A stretch of 5,530 nucleotides of DNA from an uncultured Pseudomonas sp. (GTDB taxonomy: Bacteria; Pseudomonadota; Gammaproteobacteria; Pseudomonadales; Pseudomonadaceae): NCBI RefSeq assembly GCF_946885885.1, contig NZ_CAMPHN010000256.1:1-5530 (forward strand). Reading direction: 5' to 3'. The position numbers and the translations under genes were made by a program. Below, piece by piece: positions 1-5,453 of this stretch. How positions within the stretch are numbered: position 1 is the first letter of the stretch; the number at the start of each line of letters is the position of its first letter. Below the pieces are notes generated by a model. That model was not told the DNA's origin. It did not search any database and was given only the letters and a program-made list of their open reading frames with translations.

Positions 1-1472
1 TGCAAGGCTTCGGCCAGATGGCTGCGGGCGATTTGCTCGGTCTGTTCGAGGTCGGCCAGGGTGCGCGCCACCTTGAGAATGCGATGGGCGGCGCGCAGCG
101 ATAGGCCGAGGCGCTCGCAGGCGCTTTCCAGCCAACTCTGGTCGGCCACGTGCAGCGCACAATGTTGGCGCAGGCCAGGCAAGTCGAGAAAAGCATTGGC
201 CACGCCCTGGCGCAGCACTTGGCGTTGCCGGGCGCGGGCGACCAGGGCAGCGCTGCTTGCGGTATCGGCGCCATCGCTGGGCGCTATGTGTAGGGCGGTG
301 GTCTCGCGCGCCACGGTGACGTGCAGGTCGATGCGGTCGAGCAGCGGTCCGGACAGCTTGCCACGATAGCGCTGGATCTGTTCCGGGGTACAACGGCAAC
401 GCCCGCTGGGGTCGCCGAGAAAACCGCAAGGGCAGGGGTTCATCGCTGCGACCAGTTGGAACCGGGCCGGGAAACGCACCTTGTCGCGCGCCCGGGCTAT
501 TACGATCTGCCCGCTTTCCAGCGGTTCACGCAGCACTTCCAGGACCTTGCGGTCGAATTCGGGCAGTTCGTCTAAAAATAAAACACCCTGATGGGCCAAG
601 GTTATTTCGCCGGGCTGCGGGCGACTGCCGCCGCCGACCAGTGCCGGGCCGGAGGCGCTGTGATGCGGATTTCGAAACGGCCTCTGCGGCCAAGCCTCGA
701 GCGGTGCATGACTGGCCACCGAATGGATGGCGGCGACTTCCAGCGCTTCCTGTTCCTCCAGCGGCGGCAACAAACCGGGCAGGCGGCTGGCCAACAGGGT
801 TTTGCCGGTGCCGGGTGGGCCGCTGAACAATAGATTGTGCGAGCCGGCGGCGGCCACCAGCAGCGCGCGTTTGGCGGCGGCTTGCCCCTGGACTTCGGAA
901 AGATCCGGGTAGGGTAGGGTTTGACGTAATAAGCCTTGAGCCTGATAAGGCGCGATCGGCGTCTGGCCGTTGAGGTGGGCGGCCAGTTCGAGCAAGTGAC
1001 CGACGGCGATCACCGTCAGCCCGGAGGCCAGGCTGGCTTCCTCGGCATTGGCCTTAGGCACCACTAAGGTGCGTCCGCTGGCGCGAGCAGCCAGAGCGGC
1101 GGGTAGAACGCCCTGCACCGGCCGCACCTCGCCCGACAGCGCCAGTTCGCCGAGGCATTCGAGCTGCTCCAGGGCGGCGGCGGGCACCTGGCCGCTGGCG
1201 GCGAGAATCCCCAGGGCGATGGCCAGATCGAAGCGTCCGCCGTCTTTCGGCAGATCGGCCGGGGCCAAATTCAACGTGATCCGTCGCGGCGGAAAATCGA
1301 AGGCGCAGTTGAGGATGGCGCTACGCACGCGGTCCTTGCTTTCCTTGACCGCGGTTTCCGGCAAACCGACCAGCGCCAGCGACGGTAAGCCATTGGCCAG
1401 GTGTGCTTCGACAGTGACGGCGGGGGCTTCGACGCCGACTTGGGCGCGGCTGTGGACTATGGCCAGGGACAT
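1..1472 (-). CDS. comM: ComM / YifB family AAA+ ATPase (Mg-chelatase-like), 3' end cut by window edge
   Basis: The reading frame runs without a stop from the ATG at 1472 to the window edge, giving 490 full codons; the family is about 500 residues long, so only the last few are missing. Seen: an N-terminal ChlI/Lon-like domain (about residues 20-140); Walker A GPPGTGKT at 218-225; Walker B VLFLDEL at 297-303; a cysteine cluster NPCPCG...CRC at 345-361; the LLDRIDLHV segment around 377-385; and the C-terminal Mg-chelatase helical domain. Family knowledge: ComM is a hexameric cytoplasmic helicase that promotes branch migration during natural transformation, helping divergent or insert-bearing DNA to integrate. 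An AAGGAG ribosome site (1479-1484) lies 6 bases before the ATG. The gene follows ubiK by 34 bases with no terminator between, so an operon is inferred. It looks intact; a transformation role in this organism is inferred only from family. Confidence 0.95.
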   Translation of the reverse strand, partial: MSLAIVHSRAQVGVEAPAVTVEAHLANGLPSLALVGLPETAVKESKDRVRSAILNCAFDFPPRRITLNLAPADLPKDGGRFDLAIALGILAASGQVPAAALEQLECLGELALSGEVRPVQGVLPAALAARASGRTLVVPKANAEEASLASGLTVIAVGHLLELAAHLNGQTPIAPYQAQGLLRQTLPYPDLSEVQGQAAAKRALLVAAAGSHNLLFSGPPGTGKTLLASRLPGLLPPLEEQEALEVAAIHSVASHAPLEAWPQRPFRNPHHSASGPALVGGGSRPQPGEITLAHQGVLFLDELPEFDRKVLEVLREPLESGQIVIARARDKVRFPARFQLVAAMNPCPCGFLGDPSGRCRCTPEQIQRYRGKLSGPLLDRIDLHVTVARETTALHIAPSDGADTASSAALVARARQRQVLRQGVANAFLDLPGLRQHCALHVADQSWLESACERLGLSLRAAHRILKVARTLADLEQTEQIARSHLAEAL

Positions 1473-1506
1473 CGATCGCTCCTTGATCGTCGCTCGGCCG
1501 AGCGAA

Positions 1507-1779
1507 CTATTCGGCGGGTGGCGTTGGCTCTGCGGTGCTGCGTGCTTCCATTTCGGCGACTTTCGCTTCCAGGGCTTCGAGACGTGCACGGGTGCGGGCG
1601 AGGACCGCCATCTGGCTGTCGAACTCTTCCCGGCTGACCAGATCGAGTTTGCTGAAACCGCTCTGCAACAAGGCTTTGAACTGCGCTTCGAATTCGCTGC
1701 GGGGTAGCGGCGTTTCGCCGTTGAACAGGCGCGAGGCATGGGTGCTGAGGGCGTCTAGCAGGGCTTTGGGCGGCAACAT
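1507..1779 (-). CDS. ubiK: UbiK (YqiC/BMFP family) ubiquinone biosynthesis accessory factor
   Basis: A 90-residue protein beginning MLPPKALLDAL. It has an amphipathic N-terminal half with a QSGFSKLDLVSREEFD segment (about residues 39-54), then a predicted coiled coil (ARTRARLEALEAKVAEMEA) and a short Pro/Glu-rich tail. Length and order of parts are typical of the family. Family knowledge: E. coli UbiK (YqiC) is a trimeric, membrane-associated coiled-coil protein that interacts with UbiJ and supports aerobic ubiquinone synthesis; relatives show membrane-fusogenic behaviour in vitro. The frame stays open upstream to 1929, but the start at 1779 is preferred: it has a GGAG at 7 bases, begins with the conserved MLPPK, and sits just below a promoter-like -10. 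The upstream extension is Pro/Arg-rich and unlike the family. The gene is the first of a likely two-gene transcript with comM. Stop codon TAG. Confidence 0.92.
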   Translation of the reverse strand: MLPPKALLDALSTHASRLFNGETPLPRSEFEAQFKALLQSGFSKLDLVSREEFDSQMAVLARTRARLEALEAKVAEMEARSTAEPTPPAE

Positions 1780-1786
1780 GAAGGGG

Positions 1787-1791
1787 CTCCG
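1787..1791 (-). promoter_or_regulatory. Ribosome binding site deciding the ubiK start
   Basis: On the minus strand CGGAG ends 7 bases before the ATG at 1779. No comparable site precedes the longer in-frame start at 1929, so this site supports the 90-residue UbiK. Confidence 0.7.
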
Positions 1792-1807
1792 GAAGCAAAC
1801 GAGCGGC

Positions 1808-1816
1808 AGTGTAGCA
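1808..1816 (-). promoter_or_regulatory. Extended -10 promoter for ubiK-comM
   Basis: Minus-strand TGCTACACT is an extended -10 (TGn + TACACT, four of six matches to TATAAT). No good -35 is visible at 16-18 bases, which is acceptable for an extended -10. Transcription would start near 1801, giving a leader of about 20 bases before the ubiK ATG at 1779. It faces away from the glnK control region. Confidence 0.5.
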
Positions 1817-1849
1817 CGCGACCCCGGGCCTGAAGGCGCGGGCGATCGG

Positions 1850-1866
1850 TGCACGGTTTTCGCGCG
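1850..1866 (+). promoter_or_regulatory. Weak second NtrC-like site
   Basis: TGCACGGTTTTCGCGCG keeps a good left half (TGCAC) and the same GTTTT spacer as the strong site downstream, but the right half matches GGTGCA at only 3 of 6 positions. Its centre is 43 bases, about four helical turns, upstream of the strong site, so dimers bound at both would face the same side. Enhancer function is inference. Confidence 0.35.
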
Positions 1867-1892
1867 CGCGTACCAGGTTGGGCGCAGCGTTA

Positions 1893-1909
1893 TGCACTGT
1901 TTTGGTGCT
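1893..1909 (+). promoter_or_regulatory. NtrC binding site (enhancer) for glnK
   Basis: TGCACTGTTTTGGTGCT matches the NtrC consensus TGCACC-N5-GGTGCA at 10 of the 12 fixed positions. Its centre is about 110 bases upstream of the start site predicted from the sigma-54 promoter at 1985-2001, the usual distance for an NtrC enhancer. Binding would couple the glnK-amtB operon to nitrogen limitation through NtrB/NtrC. The site was recognised by eye; no matrix scan was run. Confidence 0.75.
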
Positions 1910-1935
1910 TTGCTGTTTGGGAGAGGCAAGCGGAA

Positions 1936-1986
1936 TCATCAAATTTGTTATCTAAATATATGAATAAAAAAGGATTTTTATATTTT
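1936..1986. promoter_or_regulatory. AT-rich patch between enhancer and promoter, possible IHF/bending site
   Basis: This 51-base stretch is almost entirely A/T in an otherwise GC-rich window and lies between the NtrC site and the -24/-12 promoter, where many sigma-54 promoters place an IHF bend. CATCAAATTTGTTA (1937-1950) resembles the IHF consensus WATCAA-N4-TTR, but the first base is wrong and the spacer is one base too long. A bending role is plausible; the IHF assignment is weak. Confidence 0.35.
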
Positions 1987-2001
1987 GGCAAGCTTTCTGC
2001 T
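1985..2001 (+). promoter_or_regulatory. Sigma-54 (RpoN) -24/-12 promoter of the glnK-amtB1-amtB2 operon
   Basis: TTGGCAAGCTTTCTGCT aligns with the sigma-54 consensus YTGGCACG-N4-TTGCW. GG (1987-1988) and GC (1999-2000) stand at the required 10-base separation, and only the bases at 1991 and 1997 deviate. Transcription would start near 2012, leaving a leader of about 189 bases before glnK. With the NtrC site upstream, this predicts strong induction under nitrogen starvation. Confidence 0.8.
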
Positions 2002-2019
2002 TGTTCGCCCTTGACCCAA

Positions 2020-2040
2020 GCACCAATGCGGTTCCGGTGC
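2020..2040 (+). repeat. Inverted repeat GCACC / GGTGC just after the predicted glnK transcript start
   Basis: GCACC (2020-2024) and GGTGC (2036-2040) are perfect inverted copies around 11 bases. The arms resemble NtrC half-sites, but the gap is too wide for a standard site. A register with a 5-base gap (2019-2035) matches the NtrC consensus at 9 of 12 positions. It could be a downstream NtrC contact or a small RNA hairpin near the 5' end of the leader. Confidence 0.35.
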
Positions 2041-2085
2041 ATCAGGCGAGGCGGGGAAGTGTTTCGTCGGGAGCGGTTGGTGGGT

Positions 2086-2114
2086 ATCGGTGTGATCGAG
2101 ATAGCTCGGCCGAT
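2086..2114 (+). other. Small bulged hairpin in the glnK leader
   Basis: An outer stem ATCGG (2086-2090) with CCGAT (2110-2114) encloses an inner stem CGAG/CTCG (2097-2100 with 2105-2108) around an ATAG loop, with a 6-base bulge on one side and one base on the other. It lies within the leader that the sigma-54 start would produce. No T-tract follows, so it is not a terminator. No riboswitch class was recognised. Confidence 0.25.
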
Positions 2115-2117
2115 GCA

Positions 2118-2146
2118 TTACAAAAGCCAGACACTGCGCTTAGACT
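2118..2146 (+). promoter_or_regulatory. Possible weak sigma-70 promoter before glnK
   Basis: TTACAA (2118-2123) and TAGACT (2141-2146) are 17 bases apart. The -10 is fair; the -35 matches TTGACA at only three positions. If real, it would give basal nitrogen-independent expression from about 2153 with a 48-base leader. Confidence 0.25.
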
Positions 2147-2149
2147 TGA

Positions 2150-2539
<390 letters not shown>

Positions 2540-2573
2540 GCCCAGCTAACCCCACGCCCCAGGAGTAACCCCC

Positions 2574-3887
2574 ATGACTCTGCGAAAAATCGCAGGGCTA
2601 GGAGCCCTTTTGTCTCTCGTTCCTGGCCTGGCCATGGCCGACGAGGCAGTTTTAAACGGTGGCGATACGGCTTGGATGCTGGTCGCGACCGTGTTGGTGC
2701 TGTTTATGACCATCCCCGGTCTGGCGCTGTTCTATGCCGGTATGGTGCGTTCCAAGAACGTGCTGTCGGTGCTGATGCAGTGCTTTGCCATTACCGGTCT
2801 GATCAGTGTGCTTTGGGTGCTCTACGGTTACAGCCTGGCCTTTGACACCACCGGCATGGAGCAGGGTGTGGTCAATCTCAACTCCTTCGTCGGCGGCTTT
2901 GCCAAGGCGTTTCTCAGCGGCCTGACCCTGGACAGCCTGGTGGCCGGTATCCCGGAAAGCGTGTTCGTCACCTTCCAGATGACCTTCGCCATCATCACCC
3001 CCGCGCTGATCGTCGGTGCGTTCGCCGAGCGCATGAAGTTCTCCGCGATGCTGATCTTCATGGCGGTCTGGTTCACCCTCGTTTACGCCCCCATCGCCCA
3101 TATGGTGTGGAGCGGCGACGGTGCGCTGATGTGGGACTGGGGCGTACTGGACTTCGCTGGCGGCACCGTGGTGCACATCAATGCCGGTATCGCCGGTCTG
3201 GTGGCTTGCCTGGTGCTGGGCAAGCGCAAAGGTTTCCCGACCACCGCCATGCCGCCGCATAACCTGGGCTACACCCTGATCGGCGCGAGCATGCTCTGGG
3301 TCGGCTGGTTCGGCTTCAACGCCGGTTCCGCACTGGCGGCCAACGGCAGCGCCGGGATGGCCATGCTGGTCACCCAGATCGCTACCGCTACCGCGGCGCT
3401 GAGCTGGATGTTCGCCGAATGGATCACCCACCGTAAGCCGAGCGTGCTGGGCATCGCCTCCGGTGCGGTCGCGGGCCTGGTGGCCATCACCCCGGCGTGC
3501 GGCACTGCCGGGCCGATGGGGGCGCTGGTTATCGGTCTGGCGTCGGGGGTGATCTGTTTCCTCTGCGCCACCAGCCTCAAGCGCAAGCTGGGCTATGACG
3601 ACTCCCTGGATGTCTTCGGCGTGCATGCCGTGGGCGGTATCGTCGGGGCGATCCTCACCGGAGCCTTCGCGGCGCCGGCGCTGGGTGGTTTCGGCGCGGT
3701 GGAGGACATTCCCGCGCAGTTGTGGGTGCAGTTCCAGGGCGTGGCGTTTACGGCGGTCTATACGGCGGTACTGACCTTCGTGATTCTGAAAGTGATCGAT
3801 CTAGTAATGGGCCTGCGTGTCAGCGACGAGGAAGAGACCATCGGTCTCGATCTCGCCCAGCACAACGAGCGTGGCTACAACCTGTAA
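2574..3887 (+). CDS. amtB1: Ammonium transporter AmtB1 (E. coli AmtB type)
   Basis: A 437-residue inner-membrane protein with a cleavable signal peptide (LAMA before Asp23) and 11 expected membrane spans. Aligned by eye to E. coli AmtB: Phe gate F134 and F248, with F138 matching F107 next to the first; recruitment-site W179 and S252; D193 in the conserved DFAGGTVVH; twin pore histidines H201 and H351. The cytoplasmic tail GLRVSDEEETIGLDL (413-427), ending in GYNL, matches the region that couples subunits and binds GlnK. Family knowledge: the trimer binds NH4+ at the periplasmic vestibule and conducts ammonium inward. AGGAG (2561-2565) lies 8 bases before the ATG, which is 34 bases after the glnK stop, so the two are co-transcribed. 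No truncation or missing key residue. The gene number is my label for the first of two copies. Confidence 0.96.
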   Translation: MTLRKIAGLGALLSLVPGLAMADEAVLNGGDTAWMLVATVLVLFMTIPGLALFYAGMVRSKNVLSVLMQCFAITGLISVLWVLYGYSLAFDTTGMEQGVVNLNSFVGGFAKAFLSGLTLDSLVAGIPESVFVTFQMTFAIITPALIVGAFAERMKFSAMLIFMAVWFTLVYAPIAHMVWSGDGALMWDWGVLDFAGGTVVHINAGIAGLVACLVLGKRKGFPTTAMPPHNLGYTLIGASMLWVGWFGFNAGSALAANGSAGMAMLVTQIATATAALSWMFAEWITHRKPSVLGIASGAVAGLVAITPACGTAGPMGALVIGLASGVICFLCATSLKRKLGYDDSLDVFGVHAVGGIVGAILTGAFAAPALGGFGAVEDIPAQLWVQFQGVAFTAVYTAVLTFVILKVIDLVMGLRVSDEEETIGLDLAQHNERGYNL

Positions 3888-3898
3888 GCACACGGAGT

Positions 3899-3921
3899 AC
3901 GCCCGGAGCCAACCCGGGCGT
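3899..3921 (+). other. GC-rich hairpin between amtB1 and amtB2
   Basis: ACGCCCGG (3899-3906) pairs perfectly with CCGGGCGT (3914-3921) around a 7-base loop, starting 11 bases after the amtB1 stop. Only CTTAACC follows, so the T-run needed for an efficient intrinsic terminator is missing. It could be a leaky terminator, a 3' end protecting a glnK-amtB1 transcript from exonucleases, or a processing site that lowers amtB2 expression. Confidence 0.6.
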
Positions 3922-3933
3922 CTTAACCGAACA

Positions 3934-3949
3934 GCGCTATATAAAGCGC
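3934..3949 (+). other. Second small inverted repeat before the amtB2 ribosome site, with a TATATA core
   Basis: GCGCT (3934-3938) and AGCGC (3945-3949) flank ATATAA, ending 8 bases before the amtB2 Shine-Dalgarno. TATATA (3938-3943) could serve as a -10, but no -35 or -24/-12 partner is visible, so an independent amtB2 promoter is possible but weakly supported. Confidence 0.3.
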
Positions 3950-3967
3950 GCCGGCAAGAGGTGAACC

Positions 3968-5218
3968 ATGGATAACACAGCATTGACTGCATTGCAGTAC
4001 GGCTTCGATACCTTCTATTTTCTAGTTTGCGGTGCTCTGGTGATGTGGATGGCAGCGGGTTTCGCCATGCTCGAAGCTGGCCTGGTACGGGCGAAGAACA
4101 CCACTGAAATCCTTACCAAGAACATCGCCCTGTACGCGGTTGCCAGCGTCATGTACCTGGTGATCGGCTACCACATCATGTACTCCAGTCCGGAAGGCGG
4201 CATCCTGCCGAGCCTGGGCTTCCTGCTGGGCGACGAGAACAGCGTCGAGTCGGTACTGGCCGGCGGCGACGACGCGCCTTACTACTCGGCGCGCTCGGAC
4301 TTCTTCTTCCAGGTGGTGTTCGCCGCGACCTGCATGTCGATCGTTTCCGGTGCCGTTGCCGAGCGCATGAAGCTGTGGGCCTTCCTCGCCTTCGCTGTGG
4401 TCATGACCGGTTTCATCTACCCGGTTCAGGGTTTCTGGAAGTGGGGTTCGGGCTTCCTCAACGAAGCCGGTTTCCTCGACTTCGCCGGTTCCGGCGTGGT
4501 GCATATGGCCGGTGCTTCCGCTGCCCTGGCTGGCGTGCTGCTGCTCGGTGCGCGTAAAGGCAAGTACGGCTCCAACGGTCAGGTCAATGCCATTCCGGGC
4601 GCCAACCTGCCCATGGCTGCCCTGGGTACCTTTATCCTGTGGATGGGCTGGTTCGGCTTCAACGGTGGCTCGCAGCTGAAGATGAGCACCATCGAAGACG
4701 CCAACGCCGTCGCCAACGTATTCGTCAACACCAACATGGCGGCTGCCGGCGGCCTGATCGCCGCGCTGATCGTGGCGCGCATCCTGTTCGGCAAGGCCGA
4801 CCTGACCATGGCCCTGAACGGCGCCCTGGCCGGTCTGGTGGCGATTACCGCCGAACCCCTGACGCCGACCGCGCTGCAAGCGACCCTGATCGGTGGCGTC
4901 GGTGGCGTGCTGGTAGTGTTCTCCATCCTGGGTCTGGACAAACTCAAGCTCGACGATCCGGTCGGTGCCATTTCGGTACACGGCGTGGTCGGTATCTGGG
5001 GCTTGCTGGCGGTCTGCCTGACCAACGGCGACGCCAGCCTCGGCGCTCAGTTGCTCGGCATCGGCTCGATCTTCGCCTGGGTGTTCGTCGCCAGCCTGAT
5101 CGTCTGGTCCATCATCAAGCTGGTGATCGGCCTGCGGGTAACCGAGGAAGAAGAATACGAAGGCGTGGATATCGCCGAATGCGGTATGGAAGCCTATCCG
5201 GAGTTCACCAAGAACTGA
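3968..5218 (+). CDS. amtB2: Second ammonium transporter AmtB2 (AMT1/cyanobacterial-like type)
   Basis: A 416-residue Amt channel with 11 expected spans and no signal peptide: the first span starts near residue 16, directly in MWMAAGFAMLEAGLVRAKNT. Functional residues align by eye: Phe gate F114 and F231, with F118 next to the first; W159, D171 and S235; twin histidines H179 and H338. DFAGSGVVHMAG (171-182) and VRAKNT (40-45) resemble plant AMT1 and cyanobacterial Amt more than E. coli AmtB. The tail GLRVTEEEEYEGVDI (388-402) keeps the GlnK-coupling region and ends AECGMEAYPEF plus four residues. A long acidic loop (about 73-110) separates spans 2 and 3. GAGGTGA (3958-3964) lies 3 bases before the ATG. 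It follows amtB1 by 80 bases that hold hairpins and is closed by a strong terminator, so it is the last gene of the operon. Conduction and GlnK control are inferred from the conserved residues. Confidence 0.95.
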   Translation: MDNTALTALQYGFDTFYFLVCGALVMWMAAGFAMLEAGLVRAKNTTEILTKNIALYAVASVMYLVIGYHIMYSSPEGGILPSLGFLLGDENSVESVLAGGDDAPYYSARSDFFFQVVFAATCMSIVSGAVAERMKLWAFLAFAVVMTGFIYPVQGFWKWGSGFLNEAGFLDFAGSGVVHMAGASAALAGVLLLGARKGKYGSNGQVNAIPGANLPMAALGTFILWMGWFGFNGGSQLKMSTIEDANAVANVFVNTNMAAAGGLIAALIVARILFGKADLTMALNGALAGLVAITAEPLTPTALQATLIGGVGGVLVVFSILGLDKLKLDDPVGAISVHGVVGIWGLLAVCLTNGDASLGAQLLGIGSIFAWVFVASLIVWSIIKLVIGLRVTEEEEYEGVDIAECGMEAYPEFTKN

Positions 5219-5235
5219 TTACCGGCGTTTCGACG

Positions 5236-5264
5236 AGGGCGCCTTATGGCGCCCTTTGTTTTTT
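5236..5264 (+). terminator. Rho-independent terminator of the glnK-amtB1-amtB2 operon
   Basis: AGGGCGCC (5236-5243) pairs with GGCGCCCT (5248-5255) around a TTAT loop, giving an 8-bp GC-rich stem. It is followed by TTGTTTTTT. It begins 17 bases after the amtB2 stop codon. Confidence 0.92.
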
Positions 5265-5276
5265 CTGACAGCGCGC

Positions 5277-5282
5277 TAGAAT
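5277..5282 (+). promoter_or_regulatory. -10 element of a promoter toward the sutA-like gene
   Basis: TAGAAT matches TATAAT at five of six positions and sits between two GCGCGC blocks (5271-5276 and 5283-5288). Only TTGTTT or TTTGTT inside the terminator T-tract (about 5255-5261) could serve as a -35, at a 15-16 base spacing. The start site would be near 5289, giving a leader of about 165 bases. The pairing of a good -10 with a poor -35 limits confidence. Confidence 0.45.
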
Positions 5283-5415
5283 GCGCGCCGTTGAGCGTAT
5301 TTTCCTTTTCAGGGGAGTGTCCGCTCCAGTCAGCACATGGAGGCGCTGGTGGTATAGGCCAGGCACGGTCATTTGAATTTTTTCCGGCGACGTTCGAAAG
5401 ATCACGCAGCTGGGC

Positions 5416-5421
5416 TATAAC
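5416..5421 (+). promoter_or_regulatory. Alternative proximal -10 for the sutA-like gene
   Basis: TATAAC matches five of six -10 bases. TTCGAA (5393-5398) at 17 bases upstream is a poor -35. If used, the leader would be about 25 bases. This competes with, or adds to, the distal promoter at 5277. Confidence 0.3.
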
Positions 5422-5442
5422 TAACCTGCTTTTCGCAAGTCA

Positions 5443-5447
5443 TGAGG
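5443..5447 (+). promoter_or_regulatory. Ribosome binding site deciding the sutA-like start
   Basis: TGAGG ends 6 bases before the ATG at 5454. An in-frame ATG at 5442 overlaps this site and has no good ribosome site of its own, so 5454 is preferred. Confidence 0.6.
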
Positions 5448-5453
5448 CTGAAC

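Noticed and set aside
1048..1707. Plus-strand open frame of 219 codons across comM and ubiK
   Set aside because: It overlaps two confidently identified minus-strand genes and has no family resemblance.
1780..1929. N-terminal extension of UbiK by 50 residues
   Set aside because: The extension is unlike the family, lacks a ribosome site and would start above the predicted promoter.
1962..1971. A-rich AATAAAAA resembling a Crc/Hfq target
   Set aside because: It lies upstream of the predicted transcript start, so it would not be in the mRNA; explained by the AT-rich promoter patch.
1975..1992. Minus-strand TTGCCA as a -35 for a second ubiK promoter
   Set aside because: It overlaps the sigma-54 element, the -10 at a 17-base spacing is TTTATT, and the leader would be very long; the extended -10 at 1808-1816 is a better candidate.
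2652..3626. Long open frame antisense to amtB1 (324 codons)
   Set aside because: Its product is His/Gln/Gly-rich low-complexity sequence typical of the reverse strand of a GC-biased membrane-protein gene; no ribosome site or known fold.
3899..3921. Intrinsic terminator after amtB1
   Set aside because: The stem is good but the following bases lack a T-run; kept as a hairpin of unknown function.
4022..4981. Long open frame antisense to amtB2 (319 codons)
   Set aside because: Same His/Gln/Gly-rich shadow composition; explained by codon bias of amtB2.
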